Shown: positions 1 to 5,199 of the stretch, in pieces | Layout of the letters: every line of letters starts with the position of its first letter | Position numbering within the stretch: the first letter of the stretch is position 1 | Origin: an uncultured Eubacterium sp. | GTDB lineage: Bacteria > Bacillota > Clostridia > Peptostreptococcales > Anaerovoracaceae | Length of the DNA stretch: 5,199 bases | Reading direction: 5' to 3' | NCBI GenBank assembly: GCA_947367725.1 | Contig: CANBFZ010000163.1 | Coordinates: 1-5,199 of the forward strand | Notes under the pieces: model-generated | Databases searched by the model: none | What the model was told of the DNA's origin: nothing | Seen by the model: the letters and a program-made list of their open reading frames with translations, nothing else | Translations under genes and position numbers: made by a program

Positions 1-288
1 GCAGATTTCCAGAAAGGGGGCGCGGAAAACTGTCGCATTTTTGGCTGTTTTACAGGAAATATCTGTTTCAGGGCTTTCCCAGTTTGCAATGTTCAGCCAG
101 CCGCGTTTGCCGAAGCCTGCAACGGGTGTATTCAGCTCCAGATAAATTGTGTCTTTTCTGCCCCTGCGAATTTCCGCATTGATGCGGAGGACAGGGCGGA
201 GGGATTCAAAGCCCTCCGGCAGAAGTGCGCGCAGGTGGTCCTGTTCCGCGTGGTATGCCATAACAAACTGTGTGACATATGTGTGCAT
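1..288 (-). CDS. Acetoacetate-decarboxylase-like uncharacterised protein, N-terminal part (3' end outside window)
   Basis: An open frame of 96 codons runs from an ATG at 288 off the low-coordinate end of the window. I chose this start because an in-frame TAG lies only six codons upstream and a GGGGA ribosome binding site (complement of 295-299) sits 6 nt before the ATG. The protein begins MHTYVTQFVMAYHAEQ and contains LRALLPEGFESLRP at about residues 19-32, followed by a strand-rich stretch with TPVAGFGKRGWLNIANWES. The 'xxLLPEGFE' segment near the N-terminus resembles the acetoacetate decarboxylase/DUF2071-like fold, where it precedes the beta-barrel core. I recognise this only by general resemblance, and the region with the catalytic lysine of true decarboxylases is not in view, so no reaction should be assigned. 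No signal peptide or membrane segment is visible. It lies 85 nt downstream of the chimeric gene, on the same strand, with a hairpin between them. If the chimera is artificial, its true upstream neighbour is alaS. Confidence 0.72.
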   Translation of the reverse strand, partial: MHTYVTQFVMAYHAEQDHLRALLPEGFESLRPVLRINAEIRRGRKDTIYLELNTPVAGFGKRGWLNIANWESPETDISCKTAKNATVFRAPFLEIC

Positions 289-317
289 TGCAATTCCCCA
301 TTTCTAACTGTTTAAGT

Positions 318-357
318 GCCCTGCCCTGACAGCATGGATACGCAGCCAGAGCAGGGC
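318..357 (-). terminator. Intergenic hairpin, possible weak terminator
   Basis: A 13-bp inverted repeat pairs 318-330 (GCCCTGCCCTGAC) with 345-357 (GCCAGAGCAGGGC), with two G-T wobbles and a 14-nt loop. It sits 17 nt after the stop codon of the chimeric gene and before the ADC-like gene, where a terminator or attenuator for minus-strand transcription would be expected. On the minus strand the bases after the stem (ACTTAAACAG) are not a T-run. The T-rich flank is on the other side, as if facing plus-strand transcription. It may therefore be a poor terminator, an mRNA 3'-end stabilising stem, or bidirectional. Confidence 0.4.
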
Positions 358-373
358 TGATTTGATTTTATGT

Positions 374-764
374 TTATTTCGTCTGTTCCGCTATGATCTC
401 TTTTGCTTTTTCCAGCGCATCGCCAATTTTAGAGGCGTCCTTGCCGCCCGCCTGCGCCATATTCGGGCGTCCGCCGCCGCCGCCGCCGCAGACTGCCGCC
501 GCCGCTTTGATGATATTTCCGGCGTGTACGCCTTTTTTCACAAGGTCCTCCGTTGCCATTGCCAGCAGGCTGACCTTGCCGTCCTTGGCGCCGGCAAGCA
601 CAACTACGCCGCTGCCCAGTTTATCCTTGAGCTGGTCGCCAAGAATGCGCATAGCATTGCCGTCCATATCCTTGACTTCTGCCGCAAGCACAGCCATGCC
701 GTTGATTTCCACCTTGCCGGAAAGAATGCCTTCCGCTGCACCGCCTGCCATTTTCGCTTTGAGT
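374..764 (-). other. alaS (3' part): AlaRS-derived 3' segment of the chimeric gene (C-Ala/DHHA1 domain)
   Basis: This segment encodes the last ~129 residues of the frame. In alanyl-tRNA synthetase the C-Ala domain follows a coiled coil and helps bind tRNA-Ala and link the aminoacylation and editing sites. The match is by recognisable motifs: VEINGMAVLAAEV, DQLKDKLGSGVVVLAG, GKVSLLAMATEDLVKKGVHA, the glycine run with RPNMAQAGGKD, and a helical tail ending KAKEIIAEQTK. The end looks like a natural AlaRS terminus, so this looks like an intact 3' end and not random read-through. GC content by hand count is about 57%, against roughly 48% in sampled parts of the carboxylase section. Some of that gap comes from its Gly/Ala-rich composition. 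Confidence 0.88.
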
Positions 765-2869
765 TTTTCCAGTTCTTTTGCCATTCTGATATAATAATCC
801 AGATTGTACTTGGTTCTGGAATCATCCAAAATGTCACCGGTATAGCACAGACATGCTTCTGCAATTTTGCCCTGGTTCAGCGTTTCATCCAGCGCCACTT
901 CCATGCCCTGAATCCAGTTGAGGGAGTCAAAGATACGGAACACGTCAATGCCGGCAGCTGCGGACTGTTTCACAAATTCTCTGATCACATTATCCGGATA
1001 ATTCTTGTAGCCGACTGCGTTAGCGCCGCGAATCAGCATCTGGAACATGACATTAGGAATCTTTGTGCGCAGTGTCTCCAGTCTTTCCCATGGAGATTCC
1101 TTGAGGAATCGGAAAGATGTGTCAAAGGTCGCGCCGCCCCACATTTCGATGGAGAACAGATCTTTGCCGTAAAGCGCCATTGCCGGCGCAATCTTTTCCA
1201 TATCTACAGTTCTGACTCTGGTTGCCATCAGAGACTGCTGTGCATCTCTGGTCGTTGTATCCGTAATCAGCAGTTTCTTCTGTGCCTTAGTCCATTTTGC
1301 AACGGCTTCCGGTCCTTCCATATCGAGAAGCTGCTTGGTGCCTTTCAGGGTATTGATTTCCGTCATTGGAATTTTCGGGAATACCGGCACGTCAAACTGC
1401 GGCTTCACGCCCTTTGTCTCGTTGACCACTTTATTTCCGATATAAGTCAGTACTTTCAGTTCTCTGTCATCGGCTTTTCTGATGTTGAGAAGTTCAGGGT
1501 TTGCCGCGATAAACCCGGTATCACAGTCGCCTGCCTTGAAAGTCGGATGGTTCAGTACGTTGAGCAGGAAGCCGATGTTGGTCTTCACGCCTTTAATCTG
1601 GGTTTCACGCAGGGCTCTAATCGCCTTTCTGGTTGCACCTTCAAAGGTGTTGGAATATGCCGTAATCTTAACCAGCAAGCTGTCATAGTACGGAGATACC
1701 ACAGAACCCGTAAAACCGTTGCCGCCGTCAAGACGGATGCCGTAACCGGAAGCACTTCTGTAAAGCTCGATGGTGCCGGTGTCAGGCGCAAAGCCATTGG
1801 CAGGATCTTCTGTAGTAATTCTGCACTGAATGGCGTTGCCTCGCATCTGAATGTCTTTCTGACTTCTGATACCAACTTCGTCAGAATCCAGCGGATAGCC
1901 TTCCGCGATGAGAATCTGGGACTGCACGATATCAATACCCGTTACCATTTCCGTTACCGTATGTTCTACCTGAATTCTCGGGTTCATTTCAATAAAGTAG
2001 TGGTTTCCGTGTTTGTCGAGAAGGAACTCTACGGTACCGGCACTTCTGTAATTCACGGCTCTTGCAATTTTCAGCGCGTCTTCGCAGATCGCCTTTCTCT
2101 TTTCTTCTGTGAGACACAGCGCCGGTGTAAACTCGATAACCTTCTGGTGTCTTCTCTGTATGGAGCAGTCTCTTTCACAGAGATGTACTACATTTCCGTA
2201 TTTATCACCCAAAATCTGCACTTCGATGTGTTTCGGGCTTTCTAAGTATTTTTCAATGAAGATATCGTCGATACCAAAGGCTTTCTTCGCTTCGCTTTTC
2301 GCACTTCTGTACTCTGGCAGCAAATCCTGTTCGTTTCTTACAATACGCATGCCGCGTCCGCCGCCGCCGGCTGCTGCCTTCAGCATAATCGGATAGCCGC
2401 ACTTCTGTGCAAAGTCGACTGCTTCTTTTTCTGTCTGAATTGCCTTTTCTACGCCAGGAATCGTAGGTACGCCTACTTTCATAGCGACCAGTTTGGACTG
2501 AATCTTATCGCCCAAGCTGCCCATCATCTTGTCAGTTGGTCCGATAAATTCAATGCCTGCGTTTTCACATGCCGCTGCGAACTCCTGATTCTCGGAAAGG
2601 AATCCATAGCCCGGATGAATGGCGTCTACACCCTTGGCTTTTGCCAGTTCGATGATTTCCTCAATGGCAAGGTATGCCGCAACTGGCGCTTTGCCTTTGC
2701 CGATCTGATAGGATTCATCTGCTTTGGTTCTGAACAGCGAATTCTTGTCTTCTTCTGAGTAAACTGCAACGGTTCTGATTCCAAGCTCATTACAAGCACG
2801 GAAAATTCGGATTGCAATCTCGCCTCGATTGGCGACCAAGACTCTCTTGAATTTTTTAATTTCTTTCAT
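374..2869 (-). CDS. Chimeric protein: pyruvate carboxylase N-terminal ~700 aa fused to alanyl-tRNA synthetase C-terminal (DHHA1/C-Ala) domain
   Basis: This is an 831-aa frame. Residues 1-460 are a complete biotin carboxylase domain: VLVANRGEIAIRIFRAC at 9-25, the ATP-grasp glycine loop KAAAGGGGRGMR at 164-175, RDCSIQRRHQKVIE at 233-246 and EMNPRIQVEH at 294-303. Residues ~532-700 are the start of the pyruvate-type carboxyltransferase domain, with TTTRDAQQSLMATRVRT (metal-ligand Asp at 542), MWGGATFD at 576-583 and LIRGANAVGY at 612-621. At about 697-706 (AKELEKLKAK) the sequence changes to the AlaRS C-terminal domain: SGKVEINGMAVLAAEVKD, LKDKLGSGVVVLAG, then GGGGGGRPNMAQAGGKD at 795-811 and an AlaRS-like tail. 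Pyruvate carboxylases usually have about 1,145 aa. Missing here are the carbamylated Lys and His-x-His metal site, the allosteric domain and the biotinyl domain with its lysine, so the protein should not make oxaloacetate. AlaRS aminoacylation and editing domains are also absent. I chose the ATG at 2869 (MKEIKKFKR, normal for the family, GGGAGAG 5 nt upstream). An ATG at 2902 would add 11 Gly/Arg-rich residues. A joining artefact is the leading explanation. Confidence 0.9.
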   Translation of the reverse strand: MKEIKKFKRVLVANRGEIAIRIFRACNELGIRTVAVYSEEDKNSLFRTKADESYQIGKGKAPVAAYLAIEEIIELAKAKGVDAIHPGYGFLSENQEFAAACENAGIEFIGPTDKMMGSLGDKIQSKLVAMKVGVPTIPGVEKAIQTEKEAVDFAQKCGYPIMLKAAAGGGGRGMRIVRNEQDLLPEYRSAKSEAKKAFGIDDIFIEKYLESPKHIEVQILGDKYGNVVHLCERDCSIQRRHQKVIEFTPALCLTEEKRKAICEDALKIARAVNYRSAGTVEFLLDKHGNHYFIEMNPRIQVEHTVTEMVTGIDIVQSQILIAEGYPLDSDEVGIRSQKDIQMRGNAIQCRITTEDPANGFAPDTGTIELYRSASGYGIRLDGGNGFTGSVVSPYYDSLLVKITAYSNTFEGATRKAIRALRETQIKGVKTNIGFLLNVLNHPTFKAGDCDTGFIAANPELLNIRKADDRELKVLTYIGNKVVNETKGVKPQFDVPVFPKIPMTEINTLKGTKQLLDMEGPEAVAKWTKAQKKLLITDTTTRDAQQSLMATRVRTVDMEKIAPAMALYGKDLFSIEMWGGATFDTSFRFLKESPWERLETLRTKIPNVMFQMLIRGANAVGYKNYPDNVIREFVKQSAAAGIDVFRIFDSLNWIQGMEVALDETLNQGKIAEACLCYTGDILDDSRTKYNLDYYIRMAKELEKLKAKMAGGAAEGILSGKVEINGMAVLAAEVKDMDGNAMRILGDQLKDKLGSGVVVLAGAKDGKVSLLAMATEDLVKKGVHAGNIIKAAAAVCGGGGGGRPNMAQAGGKDASKIGDALEKAKEIIAEQTK
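764..781 (-). other. Junction between pyruvate carboxylase and AlaRS sequence
   Basis: The minus strand reads GCAAAAGAACTGGAAAAA here (residues AKELEK), then continues CTCAAAGCG (LKA). In pyruvate carboxylases, after the RTKYxLxYY segment, the family continues with a similar AKELEK followed by GAHILAIKDMAGL. In AlaRS, the coiled coil before C-Ala commonly has a KELEKLKAK-type stretch. The junction therefore lies in sequence that both parents could share over about 18 nt or a little more. The exact crossover base cannot be placed from one sequence. Confidence 0.75.
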
Positions 2870-2874
2870 CTTTT

Positions 2875-2881
2875 CTCTCCC
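2875..2881 (-). promoter_or_regulatory. Ribosome binding site deciding the start of the chimeric (pyc) gene
   Basis: The minus strand reads GGGAGAG, 5 nt before the ATG at 2869. This supports that start over the upstream in-frame ATG at 2902, which has only a weaker AGGG about 5 nt before it. A second GGGGAGAG-like purine run (complement of about 2885-2897) lies between the two ATGs, so the leader holds two Shine-Dalgarno-like tracts in tandem. Confidence 0.6.
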
Positions 2882-2953
2882 ATTCTCTCCCCTCCCCGCC
2901 ATGCTGCCCTGTGCTGCACGCCAGGAAGGTATAAAAAAATTAAAATTAAAAAA
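2882..2953 (-). other. Intergenic leader between mscS and the pyc-derived gene
   Basis: Just after the mscS stop, the minus strand carries a T-rich stretch (TTTTTTAATTTTAATT then TTTTTTTATACC) followed by a GC-rich part with the small palindrome GTGCAGCAC and then the purine-rich leader. The only hairpin before the T-run is a 5-bp stem TGATA/TATCA inside the last mscS codons. It is too weak to call a terminator with confidence. A TTTATA element could serve as a -10 box for a pyc promoter, but no convincing -35 partner is visible. The 84-nt spacing allows either co-transcription or a separate promoter. Confidence 0.3.
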
Positions 2954-3736
2954 CTATTGAATGATATGAATATCAACCTGGGGATATGGAATTTCAATAC
3001 CCGCCTGGTCAAAAGCAACTTTTACTTGTTCCTCCAGATAATATTTTACATCAAAATAGTCCTCTGTGGAACACCAAACTTTCAAATCCAGCAAAATTGC
3101 GTGTTCTCCGTGAGAAGCAACACCGATGACAAATGCCGGATCTTCATAAGCCTTCGGACAATTTTGGGCAGCGGTGCGCAGAATTTCCTTTGCCTCGGCG
3201 ATGTCCGCCTGATAACTGATGCCAAAGGTGCAGTCCACTCTGCGCATCTGCTCTCTGGAGTAATTGGTTAAAACCGATGTGGTAATAGTTCCATTGGGTA
3301 TGGTCACTACTTTATTATCAAAAGTATGCAGCCTGGTGGTCAAAAGATCGATGGCATCCACCACACCGGTAGTACCGCTGACCTCAATGGTATCGCCTTT
3401 ATGAAACGGCTTATTCATCAGTATGATGATACCGCCGGCTACGTTCCCTAAACTGTCTTTCAGTGCCAAAGCAATGGCAGCACCGCCTGCGCCAAGCATG
3501 GCAACCAGAGAAGCCGGACTAACGCCGACCATCGGCAGCACCGATACAATCAAAACAATCCATAAAAGAATCCTGCTGGCTTTCAAAATAAACAGATACA
3601 GCGCCTCATCCAGATGGGACTTTTCCAGCGCTTTTCTTTCAATTCTGAGAATCACTCTGATGGTAATCCAGCCGAGCACAAGCACGACCGCCGCGATTCC
3701 CAAATCTATTAAAAAATCAATGTTTTTTTCTGACAT
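2954..3736 (-). CDS. Small-conductance mechanosensitive channel, MscS family
   Basis: This is a 260-aa membrane protein of the MscS family, which opens under membrane tension to release solutes on osmotic downshock. It has hydrophobic helices at about residues 8-30, 52-72 and 76-107. The third is the pore-lining helix in typical form, LGAGGAAIALALKDSLGNVAGGIIILMNKPF, with small residues (Gly/Ala) for helix packing. The cytoplasmic beta domain follows (GDTIEVSGTTGVVDAIDLLTTRL, then VTIPNGTITTSVLTNYS, which holds the family's PN motif) and then an alpha/beta C-terminal domain ending YPQVDIHIIQ. The length is near the ~286 aa of the minimal three-helix E. coli MscS. The start is the ATG at 3736, with GGAG (complement of 3743-3746) 6 nt upstream. 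An in-frame GTG at 3763 would add nine residues and has AAGGG 5 nt before it. It lies between typA and the pyc-derived gene, on the same strand. No regulatory site is clear. Confidence 0.95.
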   Translation of the reverse strand: MSEKNIDFLIDLGIAAVVLVLGWITIRVILRIERKALEKSHLDEALYLFILKASRILLWIVLIVSVLPMVGVSPASLVAMLGAGGAAIALALKDSLGNVAGGIIILMNKPFHKGDTIEVSGTTGVVDAIDLLTTRLHTFDNKVVTIPNGTITTSVLTNYSREQMRRVDCTFGISYQADIAEAKEILRTAAQNCPKAYEDPAFVIGVASHGEHAILLDLKVWCSTEDYFDVKYYLEEQVKVAFDQAGIEIPYPQVDIHIIQ

Positions 3737-3841
3737 GATCGACTCCAGGTCATAAGAAAACACAGAAACCCTTGATAAGGTTTGTATTTTCCTCTATTTT
3801 TTTGCTATTTGCAAAACTTACGCCAAAACATCATGATACGG
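3737..3841 (-). other. Intergenic region between typA and mscS
   Basis: These 105 bases hold no gene. On the minus strand there is a small hairpin TTTTGC-AAATA-GCAAAA (3800-3816) followed by A-rich and not T-rich sequence, so it is not a terminator for typA. TTGCAA within it could be a -35 element, with an A/T-rich stretch (GAAAATAC) about 17 nt downstream as a poor -10. I regard a local mscS promoter as possible but weak. A CCTT-ATC-AAGG stem overlaps the AAGGG that precedes the alternative GTG start. Confidence 0.3.
3743..3746 (-). promoter_or_regulatory. Ribosome binding site of the mscS gene
   Basis: The minus strand reads GGAG followed by TCGATC and ATG, a standard 6-nt spacing. It supports the ATG at 3736 over the alternative GTG at 3763, which would place this GGAG within the coding sequence. 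Confidence 0.6.
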
Positions 3842-5199
3842 CTAACGCCCGGATCTTCTCCGTTCGATTTCCCGCAACAATTTTTTACGCAGTCTGATAT
3901 CATCCGGCGTGATTTCTACCAGTTCATCATCGGCAATAAATTCCAGTGCCTCTTCCAACGTAAAGGTTCTCGGCGGTGAAAGTTTCACTGCATCGTCGTT
4001 GCCGGCGGCACGCATATTGGTCGCTTTTTTTGCTTTGCACGGATTAACTTCCATGTCGTCACTTCGAGAATTCATGCCGACAATCATCCCTTCATAAACA
4101 CGGGTGCCCGGTTCTACAAACATCTGTACACGTTCGCTGATATTGAACAGCGCATAAGGGGTACAAACCCCCTCTTCAATGGCAATGGCAACACCGTTGG
4201 TTCTACCTGCGATATCGCCTTTGTACGGCTCGAAGGTCAAGAATCTACGCTCCATCGTCCCTTCTCCATGGGTATCGTTGATAAATTCAGAACGATAGCC
4301 GAGTAAGCCTCTGGTCGGTACATGATATTCTAGTTTAGAATATCCATTTTCCCCCGCCATCTGCACCATAATACCCTTTCGCAGATTCAGCTTAGAAATG
4401 ACGGTACCTGTATATGCATCGGGCACGCTGAGTACTACTTCCTCAATGGGTTCCAGCTTCTTGCCCTGCGCATCTTTTCTATAGATGACCTCCGGCTTGG
4501 AAACAGCCAGTTCATAGCCTTCCCGCCGCATATTCTCAATCAAAATGGAAAGATGCAGTTCCCCTCTGCCAGATACTTTGAAACTATCTGTAGAGTCCGT
4601 ATCCTCCACTGTTAAGCCTACATTAACTTCCAATTCTTTATGCAGTCTTTCCCTGATATGTCTGGAAGTGACAAATTTACCGACCTTGCCAGCAAACGGC
4701 GATTTGTTTACCATGAAATTCATGGAAAGGGTCGGCTCTTCGATGTGAATCATTTCCATGGGCTCAGGGTTTGTCGTATCGCAAATGGTTTCTCCGATAG
4801 AAATATCGGAAATACCAGAAACTACAACAATATCGCCGCATTCCGCCTGCGATACCGCAACCCGTTTCAGTCCGCGGTAAACGAAGATCTGGTTGACTTT
4901 TCGCTGTACAATTTCTCCGTTGTCCTTGGCGACCGCAACAGTCTGCCCCTCCGAAAGAACGCCTTTGGTAATTCTACCAATGCCAAGTCTGCCGATGTAA
5001 TCATCGTATGCCAAAGTTGACACCTGCAGCTGCAGCGGTTCTTCGCGCAAATCCTGATACGGTTCACAGTGTGTAGTAATAGTATCAAAGAGCGGCGTGA
5101 TATCAAGTCCCGCAAATCCTGCCGGCGTATGCTTCAGCTTGGTATCCCCCTGTTCCACAGAAAGCCCCTCCGCATCCTTCGGGTCGCGAACCGCAATCC
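3842..5199 (-). CDS. typA: Translational GTPase TypA/BipA, C-terminal ~452 residues (5' end outside window)
   Basis: This is a ribosome-associated GTPase of the elongation-factor family, involved in 50S assembly and stress or cold adaptation in bacteria. The frame is open to the window edge (IAVRDPKDAEGL...), so the GTPase domain (about the first 155-200 of ~610 residues) is missing by window truncation. A GTG at 5158 is internal and not a start. Visible in order: the linker ending ITPLFDTI; the beta-barrel domain II with LQVSTLAYDDYIGRLGIGRI and GLKRVAVSQAECGDIVVVSG; EEPTLSMNFMVNKSPFAGKVGKFVTSR; the near-invariant GRGELHLSILIENMRREGYE and SKPEVIY; the EF-G-like domain V with PTRGLLGYRSEF; and the TypA-specific C-terminal domain with VEPGTRVYEGMIVG, KAKKATNMRA, LEEALEFIADDELVEITP and IRLRKKLL. 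These are diagnostic for TypA over EF-G or LepA. The stop is TAG at 3842-3844. The linker before domain II seems to carry ~20 extra residues relative to the Bacillus protein as I recall it. Confidence 0.97.
   Translation of the reverse strand, partial: IAVRDPKDAEGLSVEQGDTKLKHTPAGFAGLDITPLFDTITTHCEPYQDLREEPLQLQVSTLAYDDYIGRLGIGRITKGVLSEGQTVAVAKDNGEIVQRKVNQIFVYRGLKRVAVSQAECGDIVVVSGISDISIGETICDTTNPEPMEMIHIEEPTLSMNFMVNKSPFAGKVGKFVTSRHIRERLHKELEVNVGLTVEDTDSTDSFKVSGRGELHLSILIENMRREGYELAVSKPEVIYRKDAQGKKLEPIEEVVLSVPDAYTGTVISKLNLRKGIMVQMAGENGYSKLEYHVPTRGLLGYRSEFINDTHGEGTMERRFLTFEPYKGDIAGRTNGVAIAIEEGVCTPYALFNISERVQMFVEPGTRVYEGMIVGMNSRSDDMEVNPCKAKKATNMRAAGNDDAVKLSPPRTFTLEEALEFIADDELVEITPDDIRLRKKLLREIERRRSGR

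Noticed and set aside
468..506. GCC/GCG-rich triplet run resembling a microsatellite
   Set aside because: It encodes the conserved glycine run of the AlaRS C-terminal domain and adjacent Ala residues, so protein conservation explains it.
362..2245. A very long plus-strand open frame (627 codons) opposite the carboxylase gene
   Set aside because: It is antisense to a well-supported coding frame, its translation is rich in Cys, His, Phe and Arg with no recognisable domain, and it results from codon bias on the minus strand. No ribosome binding site or family match supports it.
1750..2410. The 10-mer GCACTTCTGT occurs four times (near 1752, 2040, 2301 and 2399)
   Set aside because: Three copies encode the tetrapeptide YRSA with the same codons and one encodes QKC within FAQKCGYP. 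They are irregularly spaced and inside conserved protein segments, so this is codon preference and not a regulatory or mobile repeat.
2940..2976. Possible intrinsic terminator after mscS (TGATA/TATCA stem followed by a T-run)
   Set aside because: The stem is only 5 bp of A/T-rich pairs within the last codons and is separated from the T-run by about 8 nt, so it is too weak to call.
1..5199. CRISPR array, tRNA or rRNA gene, insertion sequence, integrase or attachment site
   Set aside because: I saw no regularly spaced repeats, cloverleaf-like sequence with CCA-end features, transposase motifs or terminal inverted repeats on either strand. The window is almost fully occupied by housekeeping genes.

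Overview
The window carries four genes, all on the minus strand, so gene order reads from high to low coordinates: typA/bipA (5' end outside the window), a small mscS-type mechanosensitive channel gene, a long gene that begins as pyruvate carboxylase, and the 5' part of an uncharacterised acetoacetate-decarboxylase-like gene that runs off the low-coordinate end. Protein similarity as I recall it, Gly/Ala-rich AlaRS-type sequence, strong GGAG-type ribosome binding sites and about 48-54% GC suggest a Firmicute of the class Clostridia, possibly assembled from a metagenome. I cannot name the genus.

The main result is the central gene (374-2869). Its first ~700 residues are a normal biotin carboxylase domain plus the first part of the carboxyltransferase domain of pyruvate carboxylase. 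Then, without any frame break, at about nt 764-781, the protein becomes the C-terminal domain (DHHA1/C-Ala, with the GGGGGGRPNMAQAGG signature) of alanyl-tRNA synthetase, through to the natural AlaRS-like C-terminus. The second half of the carboxyltransferase site, the allosteric domain and the biotin-carrying domain of pyruvate carboxylase are absent, and so are the catalytic and editing parts of AlaRS. The switch occurs in a lysine/glutamate-rich stretch (AKELEKLKAK) that either parent could encode. This is what a k-mer assembly join or an illegitimate recombination between two unrelated genes would look like. A real fusion protein is possible but less likely.

Layout: 1-288 partial ADC-like gene; 289-373 gap with a 13-bp hairpin; 374-2869 pyc::alaS chimera; 2870-2953 AT-rich and then purine-rich leader; 2954-3736 mscS; 3737-3841 gap with no strong terminator; 3842-5199 typA. 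If the junction is an artefact, the left ~770 bases (alaS 3' end plus ADC-like gene) and the right ~4.4 kb (typA-mscS-pyc) come from two different loci or organisms and should be read separately. The genes on the right have unrelated housekeeping roles (ribosome-associated GTPase, osmotic safety valve, anaplerosis), and nothing points to a dedicated multi-gene system.
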